This document shows, one piece after another, positions 51,079 through 62,122 of a stretch of DNA of 64,000 bases. A program made the position numbers and the translations under genes. The number at the start of each line of letters is the position of its first letter. Positions within the stretch are counted from its first letter, which is position 1. The stretch covers positions 3,968,001 through 4,032,000 of the forward strand of contig NZ_CP134062.1 of the NCBI RefSeq assembly GCF_031583025.1, written 5' to 3'. The DNA comes from Mycobacterium sp. Z3061 (lineage in GTDB: Bacteria; Actinomycetota; Actinomycetes; Mycobacteriales; Mycobacteriaceae). The notes below the pieces were generated by a model. The model saw nothing but the letters and a program-made list of their open reading frames with translations, did no database searches and was not told the DNA's origin.

Positions 51079-52995
51079 GTGTCAGTGCGGATGCCTAACG
51101 TCACCGCCATGGGTGCGACCGGCGGGAATCAACTCAGCTTCGCCGGGCTGGACGACTTGCGCGCCCCCGACGAATCGCAGCTACGCGAGACCACGTTCGT
51201 CGTCGTCGACCTCGAAACCACCGGCGGCCGCGCCAAGGGCCGGGAAGGCGTCACCCCGGACGCGATCACCGAGATCGGCGCGGTCAAGGTGTGCGGTGGC
51301 GCGGTCCTCGGTGAATTCGCGACACTCGTGGACCCGCAACGCAGCATCCCCCCGCAGATCGTCCGCCTGACCGGGATCACCACGGCAATGGTCTGCGATG
51401 CCCCGACCATCGAGGCCGTCCTGCCGATGTTCCTCGAGTTCGCCGGCGACTCGGTGCTGGTGGCCCACAACGCCGGCTTCGACATCGGCTTCCTGCGCGC
51501 CGCCGCCGAGCGGTGCCGGCTGCAGTGGCCGCGACCCCGGGTGTTGTGCACGGTCCGGCTGGCTCGCCGGGTGCTGAGTCGCGAAGAAGCACCCAGCGTG
51601 CGGCTGGCCGAGCTGGCGCGCATCTTCGCCGTGGCGACCCAGCCCACACACCGCGCTCTCGACGATGCCCGCGCCACCGTCGACGTCTTGCACGCGCTCA
51701 TCGAGCGGGTCGGCAACCAGGGCATCCACACCTACGCCGACCTGCGCTCGTACCTGCCCGACGTCACACCCGCCCAGCGCCGCAAGCGCGTCCTGGCCGA
51801 CGGGCTGCCGCGCCGGCCGGGGGTTTACCTGTTCCGCGGCCCGGCCGGTGAAGTGCTCTACGTGGGCACCGCGGTGGACCTGCGCCGCCGGGTGAGCCAG
51901 TACTTCAACGGCAGCGACCCACGTGGCCGGATGAAGGAAATGGTGGGCCTCGCGACCGGCGTGGACCACGTCGAGTGCGCGCACGCACTGGAAGCCGGCG
52001 TGCGCGAGCTACGACTGCTGGCCGCGCACGCCCCGCCCTACAACCGCCGTTCGAAGTTCCCGCACCGCTGGTGGTGGGTAGTGCTGACCGACGAGGCGTT
52101 CCCCCGGTTCTCGGTGATCCGAAATCCGCGGCACGAGCGCGCCATCGGTCCGTTCCGGTCGCGTACCGACGCAGCGGACACCGCGGCACTGCTGGCCCGC
52201 TTCACCGGTGTACGGACGTGCACCAGACGGCTGGCCCGTTCGGCGCTGCACGGTCCGGTCTGCCCCGAGGTAGAGCTGGCACCCTGCCCCGCGCCGCGCG
52301 ACGTGACGGCCGCGCAGTACGGCGACGCGACGCGGCGCGCCCAGGCGTTGATCGACGGGTCGGACAACTCCCCGCTGGCCGCCGCCGTCGACGAGGTCGC
52401 GGCCCTGGCCGCACGGCACCTCTACGAGAGCGCGGCCCGGCTGCGCGACCACGTCGCCACCGCGGTCGAGGCGTTGTGGCGGGGGCAGCGCCTGCGGGCC
52501 TTGAGCGCGCTGCCCGAGCTGATCGCCGCGGCACCCGACGGAGAGGGCGGCTACCAGTTCGCGGTCATCCGGCACGGCCAGCTCGCGGCCGCGGGCGGCG
52601 CCCGGCGCGGCGTGCCCCCGATGCCGGTGGTGGAGGCGATCCAGGCCGGCGCCCAGACGGTCCTGCCGGCGCAGGCTCCGCTGGGTGGTGCACTGGTGGA
52701 GGAAACGGCGCTCATCGCGCGCTGGCTGGCCGCACCCGGGGTGCGCATCGTGCGGGTGAGCGACGGCGATACGGGCTGGGCGTCGCCGCTGGGCGCGGCG
52801 GGCGCGTGGGCGGAGTGGGCTGCCACCGCAAGGTCCGCGCGGCTGGCCGGCCGCCAGGCCGGAAAGCAGTCAGACCTGCTGGCTGAACCGCACCCATCGC
52901 GCGAGCAGGTGTTCGGCCGCCCCGCTGTCGATCGCGGCGGCGGCCCGCCGCAGCCCGTCCTCCCACGCCGGCAACCATTCAGCGCGGCTGGATAG
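51079..52995 (+). CDS. DnaQ-like exonuclease fused to GIY-YIG (UvrC/Cho-like) nuclease (Rv2191 homologue)
   Basis: The protein is 638 aa from GTG 51079; ATG 51091 and 51109 are alternatives and no strong ribosome-binding site decides. The N-terminal DEDDh exonuclease (about 37-205) has Exo [11 protein letters not shown] (Asp44, Glu46), [10 protein letters not shown] (Exo II) and [14 protein letters not shown] (Exo III). A GIY-YIG domain follows at about 245-330 ([30 protein letters not shown]). The rest resembles the UvrC/Cho C-terminal region. The fusion suggests incision plus trimming in nucleotide-excision or mutagenic repair; this is inference. The last 126 bases run antisense to the end of trpD. 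Confidence 0.9.
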   Translation: MSVRMPNVTAMGATGGNQLSFAGLDDLRAPDESQLRETTFVVVDLETTGGRAKGREGVTPDAITEIGAVKVCGGAVLGEFATLVDPQRSIPPQIVRLTGITTAMVCDAPTIEAVLPMFLEFAGDSVLVAHNAGFDIGFLRAAAERCRLQWPRPRVLCTVRLARRVLSREEAPSVRLAELARIFAVATQPTHRALDDARATVDVLHALIERVGNQGIHTYADLRSYLPDVTPAQRRKRVLADGLPRRPGVYLFRGPAGEVLYVGTAVDLRRRVSQYFNGSDPRGRMKEMVGLATGVDHVECAHALEAGVRELRLLAAHAPPYNRRSKFPHRWWWVVLTDEAFPRFSVIRNPRHERAIGPFRSRTDAADTAALLARFTGVRTCTRRLARSALHGPVCPEVELAPCPAPRDVTAAQYGDATRRAQALIDGSDNSPLAAAVDEVAALAARHLYESAARLRDHVATAVEALWRGQRLRALSALPELIAAAPDGEGGYQFAVIRHGQLAAAGGARRGVPPMPVVEAIQAGAQTVLPAQAPLGGALVEETALIARWLAAPGVRIVRVSDGDTGWASPLGAAGAWAEWAATARSARLAGRQAGKQSDLLAEPHPSREQVFGRPAVDRGGGPPQPVLPRRQPFSAAG

Positions 52996-53946
52996 CCCGG
53001 CGTGTGCGACGAGTGCCCCTGCGGCGTTGAGCACCACCGCGTCGCGCACCGGCCCCCGAGTGCCGGCCAGCACCGCGTGCACCTCAGCGGCGTTGGCCGC
53101 GGCGTCACCGCCGCGCAGCTCGTCGAGCTCAGCGCGCGCGAACCCGAATCCGGCGGGATCGAACTTCAGCTTGTCCACGGTGCCCGCCTGCACCCGCCAG
53201 ATGGTGCTCGTCGTGGTGGTGGTGAGCTCGTCGAGTCCGTCGTCGCCATGCACCACCAACACACTGGACCGGCGCGCAGCAAACACCCCGGCCATCACCT
53301 CAGCCAGGTCAGCGAACGCGCAACCGATCAGTCCAGCTCGCGGCCTGGCCGGATTCGTAAGCGGCCCAAGGAGATTGAACACCGTCGGCACCCCGATCTC
53401 GCGGCGCACCACGGACGCGTGGCGGTAGGACGGATGAAACTGAGGTGCGAAGCAAAACCCGATCCCCACCTCGGCGAGGCTGCGCGCGACCTCCTCGGGC
53501 CCCAGGTCGATGCGCACCCCGAGCGCCTCGAGGGTGTCCGCACCGCCGGACAACGAGGACGCCGCCCGGTTGCCGTGTTTGACCACCGGCACGCCCGCGG
53601 CCGCCACCACGATGGAAGCCATGGTGGACAGATTCACCGTGTTCACCCCGTCGCCACCGGTTCCGACGATGTCGACCGCGTCGTCCGGGATGGCGCCGGC
53701 CGGCATCGCACGGGCATGGTCGAGCATCACGCCGGCCAGTTCGCTGACTTCGTCGGACGTCGGCCCCTTCATCTTCATCGCCACCGCGAACGCCGCGATC
53801 TGGGCCGGTTGCGCCGCGCCGGTCATGATCTGGTCCATCGCCCAGGCAGCCTGACCCCGCAGCAAGTTCTGCCGGTTCGTCAGGCGCCCCAGCACCCGCG
53901 GCCAGGACGGCGCGGCGGGCGAATAATCCTCAGACGACGCAGCCAC
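52870..53946 (-). CDS. trpD: TrpD, anthranilate phosphoribosyltransferase
   Basis: The protein is 358 aa from GTG 53946. The PRPP-binding glycine loop is [20 protein letters not shown], followed by [21 protein letters not shown] and the anthranilate-site segment [22 protein letters not shown]. It converts anthranilate and PRPP to phosphoribosyl-anthranilate in tryptophan synthesis. It stands alone here, away from other trp genes. Its 3' end overlaps the convergent nuclease gene by 126 bp. Confidence 0.97.
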   Translation of the reverse strand: MAASSEDYSPAAPSWPRVLGRLTNRQNLLRGQAAWAMDQIMTGAAQPAQIAAFAVAMKMKGPTSDEVSELAGVMLDHARAMPAGAIPDDAVDIVGTGGDGVNTVNLSTMASIVVAAAGVPVVKHGNRAASSLSGGADTLEALGVRIDLGPEEVARSLAEVGIGFCFAPQFHPSYRHASVVRREIGVPTVFNLLGPLTNPARPRAGLIGCAFADLAEVMAGVFAARRSSVLVVHGDDGLDELTTTTTSTIWRVQAGTVDKLKFDPAGFGFARAELDELRGGDAAANAAEVHAVLAGTRGPVRDAVVLNAAGALVAHAGLSSRAEWLPAWEDGLRRAAAAIDSGAAEHLLARWVRFSQQV

Positions 53947-54084
53947 GTCGCCGATGGTCCCACGAGAATCTCACCTGCTCCCAACCACGCGCCCGGAAGC
54001 GCCGAAGACCCCGCGCGACACGAAATCTCAGAAATTTGTGACCCGGGTAGTCTTCGACAACTACAAAGCGTCATACTTGCGGAT

Positions 54085-54696
54085 GTGACGAGTGCTGTAG
54101 GGACCTCGGGTACCGCGATTACGTCGCGAGTCCATTCGCTGAACCGCCCCAACATGGTCAGTGTTGGCACCATAGTGTGGCTTTCCAGCGAGCTCATGTT
54201 CTTTGCTGGGCTGTTCGCGTTCTACTTCACGGCGCGAGCGCAGGCCGGCGGGAACTGGCCGCCGCCGCCGACCGAGCTGAATCTGTACCAGGCCGTGCCG
54301 GTGACGCTGGTGTTGATCGCGTCGTCGTTCACCTGCCAGATGGGCGTGTTCGCGGCCGAACGCGGCGACGTTTTCGGTCTGCGGCGCTGGTACGTGATCA
54401 CCTTCCTGATGGGGCTGTTCTTCATCTGCGGCCAGGCCTATGAGTACGTGCACCTGGTGACGCACGGGACGACCATCCCCAGCAGCGCCTACGGCAGCGT
54501 GTTCTATCTGGCCACCGGCTTCCACGGCCTGCACGTCACCGGCGGTCTGATCGCGTTCATCTTCCTGCTGGTCCGCACCACGATGAGCAAGTTCACTCCG
54601 GCGCAGGCCACCGCCAGCATCGTCGTCTCTTACTACTGGCACTTCGTCGACATCGTGTGGATTGCGTTGTTCGCCGTGATCTATTTCATCCGATGA
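54085..54696 (+). CDS. ctaE: CtaE, cytochrome aa3 oxidase subunit III
   Basis: The protein is 203 aa from GTG 54085; the upstream open frame back to 53002 is antisense to trpD. It has about five membrane helices ([22 protein letters not shown] first) and the subunit III signatures [20 protein letters not shown] and [14 protein letters not shown]. No ribosome-binding site precedes the GTG; CATACT ends 7 bases before it, so the message may be leaderless. It heads the plus-strand ctaE-qcrC-qcrA-qcrB operon of the bcc-aa3 supercomplex. Confidence 0.97.
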   Translation: MTSAVGTSGTAITSRVHSLNRPNMVSVGTIVWLSSELMFFAGLFAFYFTARAQAGGNWPPPPTELNLYQAVPVTLVLIASSFTCQMGVFAAERGDVFGLRRWYVITFLMGLFFICGQAYEYVHLVTHGTTIPSSAYGSVFYLATGFHGLHVTGGLIAFIFLLVRTTMSKFTPAQATASIVVSYYWHFVDIVWIALFAVIYFIR

Positions 54697-54736
54697 GCCC
54701 GCGGCTCCGAATACACCAATGAACAGGAGTGCTCGG

Positions 54737-55579
54737 TTGAAGAAAATGGGGTTCACCCGATTCGGTGCCGGTAAGAGCGACCGGTCCCGGCGGCGTCTGC
54801 ACCGTCGGTTGTCCGGCGGACTCTTGCTGCTGATCGCGCTCACCATTGCCGGCGGGCTGGCGGCCGTCCTGACGCCGACGCCGCAGGTTGCGGTCGCCGA
54901 CGAGTCGGGTTCGGCGTTGCTACGGACCGGCAAGCAACTCTTCGACACGTCATGCGTGTCCTGCCACGGCGCCAACCTGCAGGGCGTGCCCGACCACGGG
55001 CCCAGCCTGATCGGCGTCGGCGAGGCAGCCGTCTACTTCCAGGTATCGACCGGCCGGATGCCCGCCATGCGCGGCGAGGCTCAGGCACCGCGCAAGGAGC
55101 CGATCTTCGACGAGGCTCAGATCGACGCGATCGGTGCCTTCGTGCAGTCCAACGGTGGCGGCCCCACCGTCGTACGCAACCCCGACGGCAGCCTGGCGAT
55201 GCAGTCGCTGCGCGGCTCAGACCTGGGCCGCGGCGGCGACCTGTTCCGGCTCAACTGCGCTTCCTGCCACAACTTCACCGGTAAGGGCGGGGCGCTGTCG
55301 TCGGGCAAGTACGCGCCCGACCTGGGTGAAGCCAACGAGCAGCAGATTCTGACCGCGATGCTGACCGGCCCGCAGAACATGCCGAAGTTCTCCGACCGCC
55401 AGCTGTCCTTCGAGTCGAAGAAAGACATCATCGCCTACGTGCGGACCGCCGCCGAGGAACGCTCCCCGGGCGGCTACGGACTGGGTGGATTCGGACCCGC
55501 ACCTGAGGGCATGGCGATGTGGATCATCGGCATGGTCGCTGCCATCGGGCTGGCACTGTGGATTGGGGCGCGCGCATGA
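54737..55579 (+). CDS. qcrC: QcrC, diheme cytochrome c subunit of the bcc complex
   Basis: The protein is 280 aa from TTG 54737, with AGGAG 7 bases upstream; ATG 54719 adds six residues that the M. tuberculosis protein lacks. An N-terminal anchor ([17 protein letters not shown], about 29-45) is followed by two cytochrome c domains with CVSCH (Cys73-His77) and CASCH (Cys174-His178). Ligand Met candidates are GRMPAM and NMPKF. A C-terminal membrane helix ([19 protein letters not shown]) holds it in the complex. The diheme c subunit replaces a soluble cytochrome c and hands electrons to CtaC. Its stop overlaps qcrA as ATGA. Confidence 0.97.
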   Translation: MKKMGFTRFGAGKSDRSRRRLHRRLSGGLLLLIALTIAGGLAAVLTPTPQVAVADESGSALLRTGKQLFDTSCVSCHGANLQGVPDHGPSLIGVGEAAVYFQVSTGRMPAMRGEAQAPRKEPIFDEAQIDAIGAFVQSNGGGPTVVRNPDGSLAMQSLRGSDLGRGGDLFRLNCASCHNFTGKGGALSSGKYAPDLGEANEQQILTAMLTGPQNMPKFSDRQLSFESKKDIIAYVRTAAEERSPGGYGLGGFGPAPEGMAMWIIGMVAAIGLALWIGARA

Positions 55580-56802
55580 GCGACGAGTCTGAAGTGACGC
55601 AAACCGCGAAGACCGGTTCCGACACCGACACCACCACGCACGCGGGTCAGACCGAGCCCGACGACGCGGCGCTGGCCGGCATGTCCCGGGAGGAACTGCT
55701 CGCACTCGGCAGCGAGATGGACGGCGTCCAAATCGTCTACAAGGAGCCGCGCTGGCCCGTCGAGGGCACCAAGGCCGAGAAGCGCGCCGCGCGCGGCGTC
55801 GCCAACTGGCTTTTGCTGGGCGGTTTCTTCGGGCTGGCGCTGTTGCTGGTCTTCCTGTTCTGGCCGTGGGAGTACAAGCCGACCGGCAGCTCGGGCAACT
55901 TCCTCTACTCGCTCGCCACCCCGCTGTATGGCTTCACCTTCGGGATGTCGATCCTGTCGATCGCCATCGGCGCGGTGCTGCTGCAGAAACGCTTTATCCC
56001 CGAAGAGATCACGATTCAGGACCGCCACGACGGCGCGTCCCGGGAGATCGATCGCAAGACGGTGGTGGCCAACCTGGCCGACGCCTACGAGGGTTCGACG
56101 GTCGGACGCCGCAAGCTGATCGGCGCGTCGCTCGGTATCGGCCTGGGCGCGTTCGGCCTGGGCACTCTGGTCGCGTTTGCCGGCGGCCTGATCAAGAACC
56201 CGTGGAAGCCGGTCGTTCCCACCGCCGAGGGTATGAAGGCGGTGCTGTGGACGTCGGGCTGGACCCCGCGTTTCAAGGGCGAGACGATCTACCTGGCCCG
56301 CGCGACCGGGGCCCACGACGGACCTCCGTACACCAAGATGCGCCCCGAGGACATGGACGCCGGCGGCATGGAGACGGTCTTCCCCTGGCGCGAGTCCGAC
56401 GGCGACGGGACCACCGTCGAGTCGCACGAGAAGTTGTCGGCGATCTCGCTGGGTGTGCGCAACCCCGTGATGCTCATCCGGATCAAGCCCGGCGACGTGG
56501 ACCGCGTGGTCAAGCGTCAGGGCCAGGAGAGCTTCAACTTCGGCGAGTTCTTCGCCTACACCAAGGTGTGCTCGCACTTGGGTTGCCCCGCATCGCTTTA
56601 CGAGCAGCAGTCCTACCGAATCCTGTGCCCGTGTCACCAGTCGCAGTTCGACGCACTGCACTTCGCCAAGCCGATCTTCGGCCCGGCGGCCCGTGCGTTG
56701 GCGCAACTGCCCATCACAATCGACTCCGACGGGTATTTCGTCGCCAACGGTGACTTCATCGAACCCGTGGGACCGGCATTCTGGGAGCGCACAACAACAT
56801 GA
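55576..56802 (+). CDS. qcrA: QcrA, Rieske iron-sulfur subunit of the bcc complex
   Basis: The protein is 408 aa from ATG 55576, overlapping the qcrC stop (ATGA). An N-terminal cytosolic segment is followed by about three membrane helices ([48 protein letters not shown]). The Rieske cluster motifs are CSHLGC (Cys332, His334) and LCPCHQ (Cys351, His354), with Cys337/Cys353 as the disulfide pair. It accepts electrons from menaquinol and passes them to QcrC. Three helices are typical of the actinobacterial Rieske protein. Confidence 0.97.
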   Translation: MSDESEVTQTAKTGSDTDTTTHAGQTEPDDAALAGMSREELLALGSEMDGVQIVYKEPRWPVEGTKAEKRAARGVANWLLLGGFFGLALLLVFLFWPWEYKPTGSSGNFLYSLATPLYGFTFGMSILSIAIGAVLLQKRFIPEEITIQDRHDGASREIDRKTVVANLADAYEGSTVGRRKLIGASLGIGLGAFGLGTLVAFAGGLIKNPWKPVVPTAEGMKAVLWTSGWTPRFKGETIYLARATGAHDGPPYTKMRPEDMDAGGMETVFPWRESDGDGTTVESHEKLSAISLGVRNPVMLIRIKPGDVDRVVKRQGQESFNFGEFFAYTKVCSHLGCPASLYEQQSYRILCPCHQSQFDALHFAKPIFGPAARALAQLPITIDSDGYFVANGDFIEPVGPAFWERTTT

Positions 56803-58469
56803 GTCCAAAACTGAGTCCCCCGAAAATCGGTGATGTCCTGGCCGGCCAGGGCGAGGCCGTGGATTCCCGGTATCACCCGTCAGCGGCGGTGCGCCGTCAG
56901 CTCAACAAGGTGTTCCCGACGCACTGGTCGTTCCTGTTGGGCGAGATCGCGCTGTACAGCTTCATCGTGCTGCTGATCACCGGCGTGTACCTCACGTTGT
57001 TCTTCGACCCGTCGATGGCCGAGGTCACCTACAACGGCGTCTATCAGCCGCTGCGCGGCGTGGAGATGTCGCGGGCCTACGAGACGGCGCTGAACATCTC
57101 CTTCGAAGTCCGCGGTGGCCTGTTCGTCCGTCAGATCCACCACTGGGCGGCGTTGATGTTCTCGGCGTCGATCATGGTGCACCTGGCCCGGATCTTCTTC
57201 ACCGGCGCGTTCCGCCGGCCGCGTGAGGCCAACTGGGTGATCGGGTCGCTGTTGCTGATCCTGTCGATGTTCGAGGGCTACTTCGGCTACTCGCTGCCCG
57301 ACGACCTGCTCTCCGGTATCGGACTGCGCGCGGCGCTGTCGTCGATCACGCTCGGCATGCCGATCATCGGTACCTGGCTGCACTGGGCGCTGTTCGGCGG
57401 CGACTTCCCCGGCACGATCCTCATCCCCCGCCTCTACGCCCTGCACATCCTGTTGATTCCGGGCATCATCCTGGCCCTGATCGGCGCACACATGGCGCTG
57501 GTGTGGTTCCAGAAGCACACCCAGTTCCCCGGCCCGGGCCGCACCGAGCACAACGTGGTCGGCGTGCGCGTCATGCCGACGTTCGCGGTCAAGTCCGGTG
57601 CGTTCTTCGCCTGCATCGTCGGTGTGCTGGGCCTGATGGGCGGACTGCTGCAGATCAACCCGATCTGGAACCTGGGTCCGTACAAGCCATCTCAGGTGTC
57701 GGCGGGCTCGCAGCCAGACTTCTACATGATGTGGACGGAAGGCCTGGCCCGTATCTGGCCGCCATGGGAGTTCTACTTCTGGCACCACACTATTCCGGCC
57801 GTCGTGTGGGTCGCGATCATCATGGGGCTGGTGTTCGGCCTGCTGGTCGTCTACCCGTTCCTGGAAAAGCGGTTCACCAAGGACTACGCGCACCACAACC
57901 TGCTGGTGCGGCCGCGGGACGCTCCGGTGCGCACCGCAATCGGCTCGATGGCGATCACGTTCTACATGGTGCTGACGCTGTGCGCGATGAACGACATCAT
58001 CGCGTTCAAGTTCCACATCTCGCTGAACGCGACGACGTGGATCGGGCGTATCGGCATGGTGATCCTGCCGCCGCTGGTCTACTTCATCGCCTACCGGTGG
58101 GCCGTGGGGCTGCAGCGCAGTGACCGTTCGGTGCTCGAGCACGGCGTCGAGACCGGCATCATCAAGCGGCTGCCGCACGGTGCCTACATCGAGCTGCACC
58201 AGCCGCTGGGACCGGTAGACGACCACGGCCACCCACTGCCGCTGGAGTACCAAGGCGCGGCACTGCCAAAGAAGATGAACAAGCTGGGCTCGGCCGGCTC
58301 ACCGGGCAGCGGTAGCTTCCTGCGCGCCGACCCGGCGTCGGAGGACGCGGCGCTGCGCGAGGCGAGCCACGCCTCTGAGGTACGTGCCCTGACCGCCCTG
58401 CGGGAACACCAGGAGGACTCTAACGGCTCCTCCAACGGCTCCAACGGACACTCCAACGGGCACGGCTAG
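56799..58469 (+). CDS. qcrB: QcrB, cytochrome b subunit of the bcc complex
   Basis: The protein is 556 aa, start overlapping the qcrA stop (ATGA). About eight or nine membrane helices are present. Heme b ligand pairs are His114/His128 and His216/His231. The quinol-site region contains MMWTEG with Thr313, the residue at which resistance to telacebec (Q203) arises in M. tuberculosis, so the susceptible residue is present. The C-terminal ~90 residues are cytosolic and end in a Ser/Asn/Gly-rich tail ([16 protein letters not shown]). It oxidises menaquinol at the outer face. Confidence 0.98.
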   Translation: MSPKLSPPKIGDVLAGQGEAVDSRYHPSAAVRRQLNKVFPTHWSFLLGEIALYSFIVLLITGVYLTLFFDPSMAEVTYNGVYQPLRGVEMSRAYETALNISFEVRGGLFVRQIHHWAALMFSASIMVHLARIFFTGAFRRPREANWVIGSLLLILSMFEGYFGYSLPDDLLSGIGLRAALSSITLGMPIIGTWLHWALFGGDFPGTILIPRLYALHILLIPGIILALIGAHMALVWFQKHTQFPGPGRTEHNVVGVRVMPTFAVKSGAFFACIVGVLGLMGGLLQINPIWNLGPYKPSQVSAGSQPDFYMMWTEGLARIWPPWEFYFWHHTIPAVVWVAIIMGLVFGLLVVYPFLEKRFTKDYAHHNLLVRPRDAPVRTAIGSMAITFYMVLTLCAMNDIIAFKFHISLNATTWIGRIGMVILPPLVYFIAYRWAVGLQRSDRSVLEHGVETGIIKRLPHGAYIELHQPLGPVDDHGHPLPLEYQGAALPKKMNKLGSAGSPGSGSFLRADPASEDAALREASHASEVRALTALREHQEDSNGSSNGSNGHSNGHG

Positions 58470-58490
58470 CAACAGCCCAGCGAAGCGCAC

Positions 58491-58534
58491 AGCCGCCGCC
58501 TCCCGTTTTCCGGGGGCGGCGGCTTTGCTTTCTC
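58491..58534 (+). terminator. Intrinsic terminator after qcrB
   Basis: AGCCGCCGCC pairs perfectly with GGCGGCGGCT (58515-58524), and inner CCCG with CGGG closes around a TTTTC loop. TTTGCTTTCT follows. The stem and T-rich tail fit a rho-independent terminator ending the ctaE-qcrCAB operon, 22 bp after the qcrB stop. Confidence 0.75.
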
Positions 58535-58660
58535 CGTGGTGCGCCCCGGGCGTCGGGTGTGCGCCGAAGGCGGCCTCGCGCTAAGAATCCCGCCATCGCT
58601 GCACACTCGAACCCGTCGACGCACACCAGAACGCGCGCACCAACAAGAGCACCGCGAAAC

Positions 58661-59305
58661 TCAGTGCGCTACCTGGCCGCGACGGAGCTGACGCACATAG
58701 AGGATCTCGATCGCCGGCAGACCCGCGGCGATCACGCCCGCGAACCCGTAACTGACCCACGACGCGCCCTCGTGTCCGGCGGCCATCAGATAGGTGGCCA
58801 CCGCGACGGCGATCAGCGACGTCCCGATAGTGCTGGTAAGTGCCAGTGCCCCGCGCAGCCAGATCCGGTCCACCACCGCACCGGACCATTCATCAAGCGC
58901 GCCATAGGCTTTGACCGACTCGCGGCGTGACTGCTCGATCGGGATGCGCGACCCCGAGCGACTGACCTGCTTGGCGGGCCTGACGGCCCCGCCCTGCAGG
59001 GCTCGCGAGCGCACCACCGGTTCGGCCTGCGTCATCCGGCGGGCCCGCAGCAACACCGGGATAGCTCCGGCGATGATCAGCGCGGAGACGACGATGACGG
59101 CATAGAGCACCCAGGTGGTGTGTGGGGTGCGCGCCATCTTGTGAAAGCCCCGGCCCAGATCGGCCAGCGCGACCGCCGCCGCGACGCTGACACCGACAAG
59201 CACCAGCCAGATCGCGGCGCAGGCGCCGATCATGACGCGGTCGATGATGTTCGGATTGACCACGGGGTCCGGGCCACGCCGGTATGCCGAATACTTGCCG
59301 ACCAT
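58661..59305 (-). CDS. DUF2561 membrane protein (Rv2197c homologue)
   Basis: The protein is 214 aa. Four hydrophobic segments are visible: IGACAAIWLVLVGVSVAAAV, WVLYAVIVVSALIIAGAI, LALTSTIGTSLIAVAVATY and SYGFAGVIAAGLPAIEILY, with a basic loop of about 60 residues between the second and third. No catalytic motif is seen. Its ATG shares one base with the mmpS3 TGA (TGATG), so the two are translated from one message. Function is unknown; the location suggests an envelope or respiratory accessory role. Confidence 0.9.
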   Translation of the reverse strand: MVGKYSAYRRGPDPVVNPNIIDRVMIGACAAIWLVLVGVSVAAAVALADLGRGFHKMARTPHTTWVLYAVIVVSALIIAGAIPVLLRARRMTQAEPVVRSRALQGGAVRPAKQVSRSGSRIPIEQSRRESVKAYGALDEWSGAVVDRIWLRGALALTSTIGTSLIAVAVATYLMAAGHEGASWVSYGFAGVIAAGLPAIEILYVRQLRRGQVAH

Positions 59306-60228
59306 CAGCAGCTCGTCTGCGGTGAGTCGTTGGTGTTGGAGGACAATACCGTTCCGTCACTGGTGATGATCGAGCAGTTGAGTCGGCTGACGCGGAAGAG
59401 ACTGGACGCCTCCACCGAACCCACATCTGACTGCGAGATCGGTGTGACGGTCATCGACCACGGGATGTAGACGTTGTGCTGCGTCCGGCGCCGGCCGGAG
59501 GCGTCGACGTAGGTCACCGAGATGATGTCACCGGGGGCTTTGGTGCCGGTCACCGAGTAGGTGACCTGCCGTGGCCCGGCCGGCGTCGTGGTTGCCGGGG
59601 GTGGTGCCGCGGCGGTGGTGCTGCTCGCAGGCGGCGGCGCGGCCGTGGTCGCGGGCGGCGGTGGTGGTGGCGGCGGGGGCGTCACGGTTACTGTCTGCGT
59701 CTCCGTTGGAGGTGGCGTTTCGGGCGGCGGGGGCGGCGGGGGCGGCTCTGAGGACGGCGGTGGCGGCTCCGACGAGGGTGGCGGCTTGGTGGTGGTGATC
59801 TGGTCCTGCACCGGCGGCGCCGACGGCGTGGTGGTGGTCGCCGGGTTGGCCAGCTGACTGGTCCCGGTCCGCGTCACCAGCAGCGACACCGCCACCACCA
59901 GTGAGATCGCCGCCAGGATCGCGGCCACCCCGACGACCCACGGCCAACGCGGGGACCGCTCGTCGTCGCGGTCGGCCTCGTCGTAACTGTCGTAGTCGTA
60001 CAGGGCCAGATCGCCGGGCATATACGGGCTGCTGAACAGTTCGGACTCGGGCGCCGAGTAGGCCCGGGAATAGGCGTCCGTCTCGGCTGGCGGCTCCACA
60101 TCGCCGCCGTCGAGCGGCTCGAGGCCATCGCCGTCGCTCAACTCATCGCTGCCGGATTCCAGGTCGTCTGGCTCGCTGACAGGGTCGGGTTCGTCTGGAT
60201 CCCGTCCCGGCGGATTCGGCCCGCTCAT
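59305..60228 (-). CDS. mmpS3: MmpS3, MmpS-family membrane protein
   Basis: The protein is 307 aa. An acidic cytosolic N-terminus of about 95 residues ([18 protein letters not shown]) leads to one membrane helix ([20 protein letters not shown]), then a Pro/Thr-rich stalk (about 130-200, runs of Pro) and a beta-rich MmpS domain ([20 protein letters not shown] to the C-terminal Cys). MmpS proteins work with MmpL transporters; MmpS3 is unpaired and its M. tuberculosis homologue has been tied to envelope and septum function. The two C-terminal cysteines (NCSI, TSC) could form a disulfide. Confidence 0.93.
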   Translation of the reverse strand: MSGPNPPGRDPDEPDPVSEPDDLESGSDELSDGDGLEPLDGGDVEPPAETDAYSRAYSAPESELFSSPYMPGDLALYDYDSYDEADRDDERSPRWPWVVGVAAILAAISLVVAVSLLVTRTGTSQLANPATTTTPSAPPVQDQITTTKPPPSSEPPPPSSEPPPPPPPPETPPPTETQTVTVTPPPPPPPPPATTAAPPPASSTTAAAPPPATTTPAGPRQVTYSVTGTKAPGDIISVTYVDASGRRRTQHNVYIPWSMTVTPISQSDVGSVEASSLFRVSRLNCSIITSDGTVLSSNTNDSPQTSC

Positions 60229-60405
60229 GTCTGCCTACCCTGTCCAACTGCCCAGCCAGCGCGCGGGGATCCGCGGCTGCATCCGTGCACTCTGTGAGAA
60301 CTCATCGTGCCTCGGCAAACCCTACCCAACCGGCCGGTGCACAGGTCCCACGGCAAACTGCCCACCGGTCAACTGGTGACCAGATTGTGACCTTTGCGGA
60401 TGCAA

Positions 60406-60825
60406 TCAGTGCTTTTCGGGTCCGACGTAGTACTCGAAGACAAGCCCGGCCGCCGAGGAAAGGATGAAGACGACACCCGCGACGATCAGCCACGGCAGCC
60501 ACAGAGCGATCCCGACGGCACACACCGATCCGGACAGGGCGATCATGATCGGCCACCAGCTGTGCGGGCTGAAGAAACCCAATTCCCCTGCGCCATCACT
60601 GATTTCAGCGCCCTCGTAGTCCTCGGGACGGGTGTCGAGGCGGCGCGCCACGAACCGGAAGAAGGTGGCGACGATCAGCGCCAGCCCACCGGTCAGCGCC
60701 AGCGCGGTGGTGCCGGCCCACTCGACGCCGCCGTTCGCGAAGATTGCGGTCAGAATCGCGTACAGCACCGTCACCAAGACGAAAAAGGCGGCGATGAACT
60801 CGAACAACCTGGCTTCGATATGCAT
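60406..60825 (-). CDS. ctaF: CtaF, cytochrome aa3 oxidase subunit IV
   Basis: The protein is 139 aa with four membrane helices: [60 protein letters not shown] and [21 protein letters not shown]. It matches the actinobacterial subunit IV ([15 protein letters not shown] start, EYYVGPEKH end). It stabilises subunits I-III in the bcc-aa3 supercomplex. It lies 8 bp after ctaC on the same strand. Confidence 0.95.
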   Translation of the reverse strand: MHIEARLFEFIAAFFVLVTVLYAILTAIFANGGVEWAGTTALALTGGLALIVATFFRFVARRLDTRPEDYEGAEISDGAGELGFFSPHSWWPIMIALSGSVCAVGIALWLPWLIVAGVVFILSSAAGLVFEYYVGPEKH

Positions 60826-60833
60826 GAGTTGTC

Positions 60834-61934
60834 CTAACCTCTTGGGCTCGGGGCCAATTCGCCGCGGCGGGTTTCGAACGGATGGGTGGTGGTCGCCAGC
60901 GGTGGCTGGTTGATGGCCTGTAGCGCTTCGGCATTCGTCTTGCCGGCGATGCGCTGCTGCAGGAAGGCCACGAAGTCATTCGGCTCCACCACCCGCACCT
61001 CGAAGTTCATCATCGCGTGGTACGTGCCGCACAACTCGGCGCAGTGGCCGACGAACGCGCCGGTCTGGGTGATCTCCTCAACCTGGAAACGGTTCTCCGA
61101 GTGGTTGGCCTCGGGGTTGGGTATCACGTCGCGCTTGAACAGGAACTCCGGCACCCACCAGTCGTGGATCACGTCGGCCGAGGCCATCTGGAACTCGATG
61201 CGCTTGTGGGCGGGCAACACCAGGACCGGGATCTCGGTGCTGGTGCCCAGGATCTCGACCTTGTCAAAGTTCAGGTAGGTGCGGTCTTCGGTGTTGAGAC
61301 CACGGATCGGTCCGACCAGTTCTTCCCCGTGGCGGTCCTTGCCCTCCGGCTTGGAGGTCATCGCCTTCTTCTTGGCGGCGTCGGCGCCCTCGTAGTTGAA
61401 CGTGTTGTCCTTGAAGGCCACACGCTGGTAGCCGAACTTCCAGTTCCACTGGAACGACGTGATGTCGATGACGACTTCGGGATCGCTGGCCAGGTGCGTC
61501 ATCTTCTCCTGAACCACGACCGTGAAGTAGAACAGCACCGAGATGATGAGGAAGGGTGTGACGGTCAGCACCAGCTCCAGCGGCATGTTGTAGCCGAACT
61601 GGCGGGGGAACTCGTCGTCGCCCTTCTTCTTCCGGTGGAAGGTGCAGGCCCAGAAGATCAGGGCCCACACGATGACGCCGACGACCAGCGAGGCGATGAC
61701 GGCGCCGATCCACAGCTCGCGGTTGAGGTGGCCTTCGTGGGTGATGCCCTTGGGCCAGCCGAGCGCGAGCGCGTCCTCCCACGAGCAGCCGCTCAGGGTG
61801 ACCGCCAGCACGCCCAGCGTCACTGCCATCGCGATCGGGCGGAGACGACGGGACAGGCCCCGCGCCTCTCCGAAACGGTGCCGAGACCTGCTCTGCGACA
61901 AGCTCTGCGAACTATCGTGCCCGCGACGTGCCAC
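60834..61934 (-). CDS. ctaC: CtaC, cytochrome aa3 oxidase subunit II (CuA)
   Basis: The protein is 366 aa from GTG 61934, with AGGAGG 8 bases upstream. The lipobox TLSGC places lipidated Cys50 after a signal peptide. Two membrane helices follow ([21 protein letters not shown] and [20 protein letters not shown]). The CuA site has [12 protein letters not shown] (His) and [14 protein letters not shown] (two Cys, His, Met). It takes electrons from QcrC and feeds the CtaD heme-copper site (ctaD is not in the window). A divergent gap of 188 bp separates it from asnB. Confidence 0.97.
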   Translation of the reverse strand: MARRGHDSSQSLSQSRSRHRFGEARGLSRRLRPIAMAVTLGVLAVTLSGCSWEDALALGWPKGITHEGHLNRELWIGAVIASLVVGVIVWALIFWACTFHRKKKGDDEFPRQFGYNMPLELVLTVTPFLIISVLFYFTVVVQEKMTHLASDPEVVIDITSFQWNWKFGYQRVAFKDNTFNYEGADAAKKKAMTSKPEGKDRHGEELVGPIRGLNTEDRTYLNFDKVEILGTSTEIPVLVLPAHKRIEFQMASADVIHDWWVPEFLFKRDVIPNPEANHSENRFQVEEITQTGAFVGHCAELCGTYHAMMNFEVRVVEPNDFVAFLQQRIAGKTNAEALQAINQPPLATTTHPFETRRGELAPSPRG

Positions 61935-62108
61935 GTTGACGCCTCCTGTATCGCAAGCTGGGCCGGCCGGCTTTCGGCCGAGTCGGCTAACTCGGATGTC
62001 GAATACTACGCAGCGTAGACCACACCGCTTCCCCGGGCGACTGCCTGGTCACCGCGACCCGCCGGGCGCCGCGCGGACGGCGACCCGACATGGTCTTCCG
62101 GACTGCGG

Positions 62109-62114
62109 CATACT
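62109..62114 (+). promoter_or_regulatory. Candidate -10 element of asnB
   Basis: CATACT is followed 8 bases later by the asnB GTG, so transcription would begin at or just before the start codon. The same hexamer stands 7 bases before the ctaE GTG. No -35 consensus is clear. Confidence 0.35.
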
Positions 62115-62122
62115 GGGGCGCC

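Noticed and set aside
53002..54084. Upstream extension of the ctaE frame
   Set aside because: It is antisense to trpD; the known CtaE N-terminus begins at GTG 54085.
56880..58253. 457-codon open frame opposite qcrB
   Set aside because: It is a shadow of the well-conserved QcrB; composition is dominated by Gln, His, Arg and Asp.
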